A DNA stretch of 64,000 bases from Bacillota bacterium (GTDB lineage Bacteria > Bacillota > Clostridia > Saccharofermentanales > DTU023). The notes below the pieces were generated by a model. That model ran no database searches and was not told where the DNA came from. It saw only the letters and a list, made by a program, of their open reading frames with translations. The DNA lies in contig JAKPXB010000043.1 in assembly GCA_029570375.1 (NCBI GenBank), positions 65,225 through 129,224 on the forward strand, read 5' to 3'. The translations under genes and the position numbers were made by a program. Shown here in pieces: positions 46,668-53,636 of the stretch; positions within the stretch are counted from its first letter, which is position 1, and each line of letters opens with the position of its first letter.

Positions 46668-47124
46668 AGACCGGCCCGCCTTTCAGTAGATAGGGAGCAA
46701 TCAGGGAATACGCGTCCTCCGTGAGGCCGTGCCGAGATCGAGCAGCCGCCATAGATGCCGAGTCAAACCCGACACTAAAGTCTGCGATGCTGTAATTTGA
46801 CACGCCCGCGCCCTGAAGAGCATTCAAAGAGGCACCCTCGCCTCCGGAAGAAAGCCTTGATGCAACCTGTAAAGACAGGGCCACTTTCAGCGCTTCCGGT
46901 ATGCCGACGTCCGTGCCGTCAATCACGCGAGGGAACGCCTCTTTTTGGGTCGGATCACTTTTACGTCCTCGGTAAGAGAGCCGCTCAAAAGCGAGCTGAG
47001 CGCCCATGATGGCCGCCATTTTATCGTCCACAGCCAACGCGTCAAATGCGGACGCGGCGACCGTTCCACGGAAAGTCCGAATGTTCGTTGCCGCTTCGTC
47101 GGCAGTCACGTAGCATGTGATCAT
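46654..47124 (-). CDS. Head-tail connector protein
   Basis: A 156-residue protein: ITCYVTADEAATNIRTFRGT, KMAAIMGAQLAFERLSYRGR, KSDPTQKEAFPRVIDGTDV. The Y-G-R-K-x-x-x-Q-x-x-x-F-P-R signature is that of the phage head-tail adaptor proteins often labelled DnaT-like. It docks on the portal. Confidence 0.78.
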   Translation of the reverse strand: MITCYVTADEAATNIRTFRGTVAASAFDALAVDDKMAAIMGAQLAFERLSYRGRKSDPTQKEAFPRVIDGTDVGIPEALKVALSLQVASRLSSGGEGASLNALQGAGVSNYSIADFSVGFDSASMAAARSRHGLTEDAYSLIAPYLLKGGPVYVSE

Positions 47125-47133
47125 GGCCTTGCC

Positions 47134-47343
47134 TCATTTCTTCGCCTTGGCTTTTGCTTTAGGCTTTGCTTGAACTTTTGGTTTAGCTTCCGTGTTCTTA
47201 ACAGACGGACCCTCGGCAATGACCGAGATTCCCGCCCCCGCTTCTCGCAGTCGCTCGACGACTTCGAGCGGCGCCTCAAATTCAGTATCCGGTGGGACGA
47301 TTTTCCCCGCGATTTTCACAGGTCGAAAAGCTTTTACAATCAT
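47134..47343 (-). CDS. Small phage structural-region protein (basic tail)
   Basis: A 69-residue protein with a compact N-terminal part (VKAFRPVKIAGKIVPPDTEF, PLEVVERLREAGAGISV) and a Lys/Ala/Pro-rich tail (KAKAKAKK). Overlaps the next gene by 4 bp (ATGA-type). Similar small proteins often follow major capsid genes. Function not known. Confidence 0.65.
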   Translation of the reverse strand: MIVKAFRPVKIAGKIVPPDTEFEAPLEVVERLREAGAGISVIAEGPSVKNTEAKPKVQAKPKAKAKAKK

Positions 47344-47507
47344 TTCGTTTTCGCTCCTTTTTTAGCAGCTGTTTTCGCCGCTTCCGCCGCAATGCCCAAG
47401 TTCACCCAGCGCTTTGCCGTACGTTCGTCGACGGAAAGAGACGCTCCCTTTGAGAGCGTCCCGTATTCCGTGTGATATGTATCGGTGAGCAGTTTAACCT
47501 TGACCAT
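47340..47507 (-). CDS. Small phage protein after the major capsid gene
   Basis: A 55-residue protein, VKVKLLTDTYHTEYGTLSKG then SLSVDERTAKRWVNLGIA, with a basic Ala/Lys tail. ATG 47507 is preceded by ACAGGACA. It resembles the preceding small protein (YGTLSKGASLSVDERTAKRW versus PPDTEFEAPLEVVERLREAG: each has a target-value phrase then an Arg-rich helix), suggesting duplication. Function unknown. Confidence 0.6.
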   Translation of the reverse strand: MVKVKLLTDTYHTEYGTLSKGASLSVDERTAKRWVNLGIAAEAAKTAAKKGAKTK

Positions 47508-47523
47508 AGGATTGTCCTGTCGT

Positions 47524-48474
47524 TTAAGGCACTGACGGCGCTGCGGGCTCAAGCACAGCGAAGGGGTAGCGATTGGCATCATCCTTCCCCGAAAGCGGGC
47601 GAATGGGATTCGCGATCTGCCACCCGAGGCGCATGACCACACGCAAGGCGACCGCATCCTGTTGCGCCAAGTTGAGGAGGACTTTACCCGTCGCATCAGT
47701 GATAACAGCCTGATCGAGGATCTTGTACGTCAAATCCTGACGGATCGCATAGACCGCCTGACTCCAATCTCCGCCGATCATGAGTGCTTTTGTCGCGTCC
47801 CAGCTTCCGTTCTTAATGAACTCGAGCGGTTGTCCGTACAGTGTGGACGGTGTACCGGCCGTCAGCGAGGGCTGGAATAAGAGCGCGTTGGTGTTGTCGC
47901 GCAATCCGCGAAGTTTTGATTTAACGGATACATCACCCGCAAAACCGTTCACGTCAAGCCCTTGCGCTTCAATCAGCGCCATAAGCGCATCAACGTCCGC
48001 CGCAATGTCAACGCCCGTCCCCAACACGGTTTTCTTGAGCTTCGCGACGGCATCGGTGACAATGCCCGTCGGCCACGTTTCAGGCTTATTGACGTTGAAA
48101 AAGATCGCACCGTCGATGACCTGCCCGAACGCTTGGGCGATGAGCGGACGGATCTCGCCGAAAATGTCATACTGCGAATCGTCCAGCACAGCTTCAGGGA
48201 TAGGAACGATCACGGCAATCTCTTCCGCCACAATGTTCTTCTTTTCCCATGCGGCCGTCGATGTCGGTTTAAGCCCCGTATCGCCATTGACGAAACCCGC
48301 CATAGGCGTCTGTGACAAAACGGGCATGACACGTGTTTTTGTGCTCATGTTAGGGAGCCTGCGCATGAGCTTCAAGGCCGCCGATTGTTCGGGGATATCC
48401 TTAATGATTTCCCGAGAAATTTCCGGCTGAATTAATGCTTCAGCCTGTGTTCTTGTAAGGTGTACATCTGCCAT
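47524..48474 (-). CDS. Major capsid protein (HK97 fold)
   Basis: A 316-residue capsid protein. An N-terminal helix (RTQAEALIQPEISREIIKDI) is followed by the HK97 core with LMRRLPNMSTKTRVMPVLSQ, VPIPEAVLDDSQYDIFGEI, GGDWSQAVYAIRQDLTYKIL and VALRVVMRLGWQIANPIRP near the end. The last is typical of this capsid family. Directly downstream of the scaffold gene (3-bp gap). Confidence 0.9.
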   Translation of the reverse strand: MADVHLTRTQAEALIQPEISREIIKDIPEQSAALKLMRRLPNMSTKTRVMPVLSQTPMAGFVNGDTGLKPTSTAAWEKKNIVAEEIAVIVPIPEAVLDDSQYDIFGEIRPLIAQAFGQVIDGAIFFNVNKPETWPTGIVTDAVAKLKKTVLGTGVDIAADVDALMALIEAQGLDVNGFAGDVSVKSKLRGLRDNTNALLFQPSLTAGTPSTLYGQPLEFIKNGSWDATKALMIGGDWSQAVYAIRQDLTYKILDQAVITDATGKVLLNLAQQDAVALRVVMRLGWQIANPIRPLSGKDDANRYPFAVLEPAAPSVP

Positions 48475-48477
48475 TTT

Positions 48478-49050
48478 TTAATTTCCTTTCTTTCCGCGGA
48501 TAATGTCGTTCATCCACGAATTTACCCCGCCCGTCGCAATCGGTTTGTTTTCTTGCGGTACAACGATGGCGGGTTGCTTTGATGTTTCTTGAGCGGTATT
48601 CGATGCGAGGGAAGGGTATGCCTGCAACACATCACGAATAGCCTGATCCATCGTGACCGTGTCCGAGAGACGAGCTGTCGCCAAGGTGACAACGTCATCG
48701 GTTGCTTCCGCCTTAACGCCCAGTTTTAAAGCGGCAACTTGCGCCTGTAAGCGTCTGTTCTCCGCTTCCTGTTGAGCGATGCGCTGCCTTGTCTCTTCGT
48801 CGAGCTTGCTGTCCGCTTCCTTTTTCTGTTCCGCTTGCCACGCCTTGAAAGCCTTCCATTCCTTTTCAGGTGGCAATTTGGCTTTCTGGATGTTGATCAA
48901 GTTATCCACATCCGCCTGCGTGTACGTTTTTTCTTCTTTCTCCGACGCCTTCGACGCTTCATCAGCTTGTGGCGTTTGCGCTTTTTCCTCAGATGCCGTC
49001 TCATCAACGTGCATCTCGGTTTGTTTTACCGTTGCATTTTCTTGAGGCAT
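48478..49050 (-). CDS. Phage scaffolding protein
   Basis: A 190-residue, highly charged, mostly helical protein with low-complexity N-terminus and coiled coil (KLDEETRQRIAQQEAENRRL), a linker and a C-terminus GGVNSWMNDIIRGKKGN, typical of phage scaffold proteins that drive procapsid assembly. AAGGAGGG lies before the ATG. The structured RNA interval lies directly 5' of it. Confidence 0.82.
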   Translation of the reverse strand: MPQENATVKQTEMHVDETASEEKAQTPQADEASKASEKEEKTYTQADVDNLINIQKAKLPPEKEWKAFKAWQAEQKKEADSKLDEETRQRIAQQEAENRRLQAQVAALKLGVKAEATDDVVTLATARLSDTVTMDQAIRDVLQAYPSLASNTAQETSKQPAIVVPQENKPIATGGVNSWMNDIIRGKKGN

Positions 49051-49107
49051 ATCGTTGCCCTCCTTCCGGTCTCATCGACCACGTGTCGCCTCATCGGCCG
49101 TTTTGGT

Positions 49108-49201
49108 GCTCGTACGAGCTGGTGGAGATGACGGGTCCCGCCCCCGTGTTCCGGATGCTGCACTTCGGCTTTAACATCCGGTCGATACTCATCTCATCCC
49201 C
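49108..49201 (-). ncRNA. tRNA-like RNA element (copy 1, intact prophage)
   Basis: Minus strand, 5' to 3': GGGGATG (49201-49195) pairs with CATCTCC (49130-49124, one G-U), followed by ACCA (49123-49120). Stacked on it is ACGGG-GGCGGGA-CCCGT, a 5-bp stem and 7-nt loop in T-arm position but without TTCGA. An inner arm CCGGATG/CATCCGG encloses a 17-nt loop sharing AAGCCGAAG with copy 2. Then the perfect palindrome GCTCGTACGAGC (49119-49108). It is 58 bp before the scaffold ATG. It could also encode a 33-residue peptide, but substitutions against copy 2 are mostly nonsynonymous while pairing is kept. Confidence 0.6.
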
Positions 49202-49340
49202 ATCTAACGCCGAGCCGATGCGGCAATGCCTTTTGTATCAGAAAGCCTTCTCGTCGTGTGTGCAATGGCAAAGGCTCGACGTTAGATGAGCCTTTTAACG
49301 ACGTGTTCAGGTCGTTTGGGTCTTGCCCAAGAAGGAGCCC
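49202..49340 (-). ncRNA. Structured RNA interval: 16-bp closing stem and two hairpins
   Basis: Reading the minus strand: TTGGG/CCCAA (49330-49326, 49320-49316) and AACGAC/GTCGTT (49316-49311, 49302-49297) hairpins, then a 16-bp helix with one G-U pair between 49288-49273 and 49216-49201 enclosing 56 nt. The helix abuts the 5' end of the tRNA-like element. No protein frame is supported here. Probably part of one RNA with the flanking elements; the exact ends are unknown. Confidence 0.5.
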
Positions 49341-49386
49341 CGTTGCCGTTTGTCGGAGTCGAACCGACCTTACCCGGTAAAACGGC
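49341..49386 (-). ncRNA. Minimal tRNA-like minihelix with canonical T-arm
   Basis: GCCGTTT (49386-49380) pairs perfectly with AAACGGC (49351-49345). Inside, GTCGG-TTCGACT-CCGAC (49368-49352) is a textbook T-arm. The D-arm, anticodon arm and variable loop are replaced by 11 nt, TACCGGGTAAG. The 3' extension is AACG rather than NCCA. It follows a terminator-like hairpin in the late operon. It could be a deleted tRNA gene or a functional minihelix. Confidence 0.6.
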
Positions 49387-49390
49387 ATAT

Positions 49391-49414
49391 AAAAAGCCAC
49401 CCTCGCGAGCGGCT
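49391..49414 (-). terminator. Terminator-like hairpin upstream of the RNA interval
   Basis: Minus strand: AGCCGC, loop TCGCGAGG, GTGGCT (one G-U), then TTTT. If active it separates the MuF/immunity genes from scaffold and capsid, so read-through or a promoter further on would be needed. Confidence 0.6.
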
Positions 49415-49474
49415 CACGTCCTCTCTGGGGCACTTCGTCGAGAGGTGCGAGAGGTCCTGTCCCATGTAAATTGT

Positions 49475-49708
49475 TTACAGTGCGTTAAACTCCTGTTCAA
49501 GCGTTGCGATCTCGTCCATCATGTCGAGGTACGCCTGATCGATGATCGTCGATGTCGTCGTCGCAACGACGGGGATAGTATACGTTCCCACTGTTAGCGT
49601 TCCTGCTGCGAAAAGCTGTTTGGCTTTTTGCATCTCGCTTGCGATTGCTCGTTTCTCCGCCAAAAGCGCGTTAATCTCGTTTCCTCGTCTGAGTTGATCT
49701 TGTGTCAT
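49475..49708 (-). CDS. Small phage protein of unknown function
   Basis: A 77-residue protein: helical N-terminal part (GNEINALLAEKRAIASEMQK), a beta-like Thr/Val-rich centre (GTYTIPVVATTTSTIIDQ) and helical end (MMDEIATLEQEFNAL). No family recognised. It follows the YjcQ-type gene and precedes the structured RNA interval. Confidence 0.6.
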   Translation of the reverse strand: MTQDQLRRGNEINALLAEKRAIASEMQKAKQLFAAGTLTVGTYTIPVVATTTSTIIDQAYLDMMDEIATLEQEFNAL

Positions 49709-49742
49709 CTCTGCCTCCTTCCGGACATGAAAAAACCGCCTC

Positions 49743-50081
49743 TCAAATCATCGGTGTTATTTCTTTTATCGTTCTAAGGGTGTTTGCTACTTTCTTCAGC
49801 ATGCGATTTTCTTGAAGATACTCTATCCCTTTAGGTGTGATCGAAATATTTTCAAGATCAGTTATGTGTATTTCATCATCTGCACGATAAACAGTAATAC
49901 CTGTGATGTAATTTTCTGAATACAAATTGCTGATTATGTATTCCCAATACTTTTGATTGATTGCAAAGTGCTTATTGATCGGCTGTATCGCTTCAACATC
50001 AATAGTTTTACCCTGTTTCAATTGCTCGTATAAGTATTTGCAAATGTGATATACAATTACAAAATAATCATCTTTTGCCAT
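49743..50081 (-). CDS. YjcQ family protein
   Basis: A 112-residue YjcQ-type winged-helix protein: IVYHICKYLYEQLKQGKTID, QKYWEYIISNLYSENYITGI and ISITPKGIEYLQENRMLKK, matching the B. subtilis prophage protein family. Such proteins are small cytosolic proteins of unknown role, often placed as morons in phage genomes. It is AT-richer than the surrounding structural genes and lies between two hairpin sequences, which supports lateral insertion as a cassette. Confidence 0.78.
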   Translation of the reverse strand: MAKDDYFVIVYHICKYLYEQLKQGKTIDVEAIQPINKHFAINQKYWEYIISNLYSENYITGITVYRADDEIHITDLENISITPKGIEYLQENRMLKKVANTLRTIKEITPMI

Positions 50082-50108
50082 TTTGCTTGCTCCTTAGTTT
50101 TTTGCATG

Positions 50109-50132
50109 AAAAACCGCCTCGATGGGCGGTTT
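50109..50132 (-). terminator. Rho-independent terminator after the MuF immunity gene
   Basis: Minus strand: AAACCGCC, CATCGA, GGCGGTTTTT. It shares the CATGAAAAA(A)CCGCC border sequence with 49727 and 58200. Confidence 0.8.
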
Positions 50133-50162
50133 AGGGTTTCAGCGCGCTATAGAACAGCGCTG

Positions 50163-50468
50163 TTATTGCTGGATTATCATTCTATTTATTGCGTGCTGAA
50201 CAAACTCTTGTGGAAGTCTCAAATTATAACGATCCACATAGTATGCCGTCGTAGACCACCAATGGTACGTTCCATCATTTAAGCCAACGTAAGAGCCTTT
50301 TATTGTTTCGCCGGTAAATGCATCCTCAGCACTCCCTGATGCTGCAATATCAATTTTACCTCGATGCAGATAGTCTATGATCAGACTCTTTTCAGGGTAA
50401 GGGGAAGCATTACAACAATCCGTCTGGACATTGTACTCAAGATCAATTAGATGCGGAAACCAAGTCAT
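50163..50468 (-). CDS. Candidate immunity protein for the MuF C-terminal toxin
   Basis: A 101-residue protein (TWFPHLIDLEYNVQTDCCNA ... YVGLNDGTYHWWSTTAYYVD) rich in aromatic residues, with no family that I recognise. Its ATG overlaps the stop of the minor capsid/toxin gene (4 bp), and a terminator follows, the usual toxin-immunity arrangement. Lower GC than neighbours. Role as immunity protein is inference from position. Confidence 0.6.
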   Translation of the reverse strand: MTWFPHLIDLEYNVQTDCCNASPYPEKSLIIDYLHRGKIDIAASGSAEDAFTGETIKGSYVGLNDGTYHWWSTTAYYVDRYNLRLPQEFVQHAINRMIIQQ

Positions 50469-52078
50469 TTTCTTCTCGGCCTAAATATTCGCCACTCCCC
50501 CTTTCGTTCAGTATCAGGTCGCCCCAATTTATTACCCTGCTCGTCAGTAAGCTCATCCGCAACGAGTAATTGCCCGTCAAAATAGACGTATACCGTTTTG
50601 TTTGGGGCTAAAACCTCCACTTGCAGTATATCAGCAACTGCCTGTGCTGTCACGCCATTTTCCGCTCCTGCGCGACATGCAATGAGTCTGATTGGTCCTC
50701 CGTTATAGCTAGGCGTGTTTTTTATCCATTCACAAAATTCAGCCGCGGAGATCGTTGTTTCATTGTCGTTTGCATCCCTTGTAACAAAACTGAACTCGTC
50801 AGAATGCGCCACCACGTCATAATATCCTTCCAGTGGTTTTATCTTTTTTGCGTAATGATACAAGGGGTCGTTTTTATTTAGGTACGCAGGATCCGCAACA
50901 CCTGTGTCTTTTGGAACGTTGGCAGTTACAGATTTTGTTGCCGCATGATACCTTTCTCTAACCCTGCTTCTTCTAAGGTCATACTTGTCGATGTGATCGC
51001 GCAGTTCTTTTGACTTCGCCCGTGCTTTCGTGTTGGCACGTCTTGCCGCGTCCTCATCGCCGATTTCTTTTGCGATATCGCGCTCACGCTTCGCCTTGCG
51101 GAGTTCACGTTCTAAGCGCCGCTGTTTTTGTTCCTGTTCGTAGCGTTCACGGTTCTTCGTCTCGTCGATGAGTTCTTGTTTGTTTTCCGACAGTCCGTCG
51201 AAGAACATGCCGATGTGATGCCGGCAGTTAATGCCTAAGATACCGTCCGGCTCACCGTAGCTTGTCTTGTTCCAGTCACCGACCTGCCATACAGCGCCGT
51301 TTTTGTCCGTCACGGTTTTTGTCGTACCCGATCGACTGAACAGCTTCCCCTGAACGAGTGAGCATTTTGGCCTCGCCCCCAAGTGAGCGCTTACGACGAT
51401 GACATCACATCCGACCTCATCCATTCGTGTGAAAGTGGCCTGATTGGCGGCACTGTTCCCCGTGGTGCGAAGGATCATTTCAACGGCGCTCTGTGGCTCC
51501 CAGCGCCGCCCTGCGCGGTCATAAAACCCTGTTAAGCCTTCTCGTACCAGCCTGCGCGTGGCTGTCTTCATCGCCTCGTGAGGGCTCTCTCCGGACATCA
51601 TGAAGCCGGCGGCGATATTGAGAGTATCGATGTACTGTTGTTGCGCGCTCGTCAGCATGGACGTATTCACGAGATTCATCCGGTCGAGCGCCTGTTCCTT
51701 GAGTTTCTCAAGCATGAATGTTGTCTGCGCTGCCATGTCCGGCTCCGGCATCGTTCGGATTAATCCACGTTCCCAAGCCTCTTGCAACGTCGCCCCGTCG
51801 CCGCCGTCGACAGACTCTCGTGCTGTATGGTAAAGCATTCGGTCAATCTGGAGCGGGATATCGCCTAAGACTTTTTCCATCATGGCGATGGCTTCACGCT
51901 TGAATGACGCCGACGCAAGGATTTTCTCAATCCGCCATGCGTTCACTTCAGCCGGAAGCTCCGGCGCTCCGTCCAACAAGCGCTTCACGATCCTTACGAT
52001 TATCCACTCTTCGAGCGTCCCGTAAATACGTGCAACCTCGTGCGCGAGGATGGCCAGTTCATTTGGAGTCGGTTTCAT
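50465..52078 (-). CDS. Minor capsid protein 2 (MuF-like) with C-terminal toxin-like domain
   Basis: A 537-residue protein started at ATG 52078 behind GAGGAGG. The first 330 residues match phage minor capsid protein 2 (VSAHLGARPKCSLVQGKLFS, ILGINCRHHIGMFFDG), a head protein that can be ejected with DNA. A charged linker (QEQKQRRLERELRKAKRERD) leads to a C-terminal domain (415-537) with His425 in VVAHSD and Cys468 in IRLIACRAGAENG, then APNKTVYVYFDG and GEWRIFRP. The His/Cys layout suggests a caspase/CHAT-like peptidase toxin. A small gene overlaps its stop. Confidence 0.8.
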   Translation of the reverse strand: MKPTPNELAILAHEVARIYGTLEEWIIVRIVKRLLDGAPELPAEVNAWRIEKILASASFKREAIAMMEKVLGDIPLQIDRMLYHTARESVDGGDGATLQEAWERGLIRTMPEPDMAAQTTFMLEKLKEQALDRMNLVNTSMLTSAQQQYIDTLNIAAGFMMSGESPHEAMKTATRRLVREGLTGFYDRAGRRWEPQSAVEMILRTTGNSAANQATFTRMDEVGCDVIVVSAHLGARPKCSLVQGKLFSRSGTTKTVTDKNGAVWQVGDWNKTSYGEPDGILGINCRHHIGMFFDGLSENKQELIDETKNRERYEQEQKQRRLERELRKAKRERDIAKEIGDEDAARRANTKARAKSKELRDHIDKYDLRRSRVRERYHAATKSVTANVPKDTGVADPAYLNKNDPLYHYAKKIKPLEGYYDVVAHSDEFSFVTRDANDNETTISAAEFCEWIKNTPSYNGGPIRLIACRAGAENGVTAQAVADILQVEVLAPNKTVYVYFDGQLLVADELTDEQGNKLGRPDTERKGEWRIFRPRRK

Positions 52079-52105
52079 GACGGCCTCCTCGATTTTTCGC
52101 ATTCA

Positions 52106-53635
52106 TTACTCTTGACCGAAAATGTCCTGCCGATCGGTTGACGGCACCGATGCCTCCGCATGGATCTGCTGAAGCTCTTCCTCGGCCTTTTCAGCAGGCC
52201 AGTCGTTCAACTCCATCAGGGCTCGGCGCTTACTCATGAGACCCGCAGACGTCAGCTTGATGACGTTGTCGATGTCGGCGTTCTTATCGGTGACAATCGA
52301 ATCGTCAAACCCCACCGTGACGGTGTACGTCGCCGATTCAGGGATCTGCCCGTACATCTTTCCGTACTCGATGATCGAACGCACGACCGACTCAATTGCT
52401 TCACGGATGAGGTTCTGATGCCCTTTGATCGTCTTGTACGTCTTGCTGTTGGCGCTGATGATCTCAGTCGCGGTCTTTACCCCCTGCGCCACATCGAATG
52501 AGAACGTGCCGGCCGTGAGTCCCGTTTGCATACACAAGATATTGAGCAACGCATTGATGGCCTTGACATGCTCTTCAACGCGCAAGACGACGGTATTATC
52601 CTGAATTTGGAAGCTGTCCATCTTGTCAAAGTCGAACGCTTCATAAACTTCATCATCGGCGTCAAAGTAACGTAAAGGTTCAGAGTCAATCCCTGGCACA
52701 ACGACTTCTCGGATTGCCGCCGCTGGGACAATGATCCGTTTCTTACCGAGGACAAATTCCCGCCCGAACGAATCGAACGCGATGTCGAGCTGTTTTAGTG
52801 TATCTAAGGCGTTCGCAAAGACGGAAATGCCTAAGGGCAGGGCGAAGTCAGCGTTATTGGCGGTGTTCGGTGCGAAGTAGACAAAAGTCTGCACGTCGCG
52901 GTTAATTCGAAGCACCGGCTCAAGCTCCGGGTAGACGCGCTTGACGTCAATCTCGACGCCGAGATGATCCGTGTTAGACGATTCAAAGAGATTGTATTCA
53001 AGCTCCCGTTTCAGCTCGCCCTCAGCCGTCTTCAGCAAGTGCCACTCAAAGAGCGTGTAATAGTAGCGGTCGCGTTTTTCCTGTGTCACAAAGACACCCT
53101 CAGTCATGCCCCTATTCGTCCAGCCGACGGGGATAAACTGGTCAGCCATGAGATAAGAGAACTTGATCTCTCGCTCTCCGTCATGACTGAGTTTAATCGC
53201 CGCGCCGCCAAGCGCCAGTTCCATTTCGATCAGATTTTGAAATTTAGACCAAAAGCTGTTTCGTTGAAGGACATCTTGAACGAAAGTGTCAAGGGGATCG
53301 TCCTCTTGTTGTGCTATTTTCTTCTGATCGGAGCTCACGGAAATAGTACACTCCTCGTTGAAAATAAGCCCCGCGAGTTCTTCGCATAGAATCTTTGCCA
53401 TGTTAAGCCCGTCACGTGTGCGTTTTGTAGCGCCGGGCGACAGGACTGTCTTTTTGTGCGTCCGTAGCCAGTCTTTTTGAATCTTATCGACCGTATACGC
53501 GTTCTTCCATGCGCTGATGTACGTATCGTAGAACGATTGACAGTCCGGAATACGCTTATCTTGGAACTTGTCTTTGATCCCTTGAATGAAGTGCATTTTG
53601 TAAAGTACCTCTCTTATCTTGTTCATGATGCGCAT
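52106..53635 (-). CDS. Phage portal protein (SPP1 gp6-like)
   Basis: A 509-residue portal forming the dodecameric DNA channel at one capsid vertex. The N-terminus INKIREVLYKMHF-like region, YISAWKNAY, RDGLNMAKILCEELAGLIFN and LALGGAAIKL are typical of SPP1 gp6 family portals. It lies between the large terminase subunit and the minor capsid protein, the standard order; GAGGATATAAC serves as ribosome site. Confidence 0.88.
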   Translation of the reverse strand: MRIMNKIREVLYKMHFIQGIKDKFQDKRIPDCQSFYDTYISAWKNAYTVDKIQKDWLRTHKKTVLSPGATKRTRDGLNMAKILCEELAGLIFNEECTISVSSDQKKIAQQEDDPLDTFVQDVLQRNSFWSKFQNLIEMELALGGAAIKLSHDGEREIKFSYLMADQFIPVGWTNRGMTEGVFVTQEKRDRYYYTLFEWHLLKTAEGELKRELEYNLFESSNTDHLGVEIDVKRVYPELEPVLRINRDVQTFVYFAPNTANNADFALPLGISVFANALDTLKQLDIAFDSFGREFVLGKKRIIVPAAAIREVVVPGIDSEPLRYFDADDEVYEAFDFDKMDSFQIQDNTVVLRVEEHVKAINALLNILCMQTGLTAGTFSFDVAQGVKTATEIISANSKTYKTIKGHQNLIREAIESVVRSIIEYGKMYGQIPESATYTVTVGFDDSIVTDKNADIDNVIKLTSAGLMSKRRALMELNDWPAEKAEEELQQIHAEASVPSTDRQDIFGQE

Positions 53636-53636
53636 G

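Noticed and set aside
49102-49188. Short peptide gene (KPKxxIxNxGAGPVISTS) upstream of scaffold
   Set aside because: It has a frame in both prophage copies, but in copy 1 it stops early, in copy 2 it lacks a matching start, and nearly all differences are nonsynonymous while base pairing is preserved.
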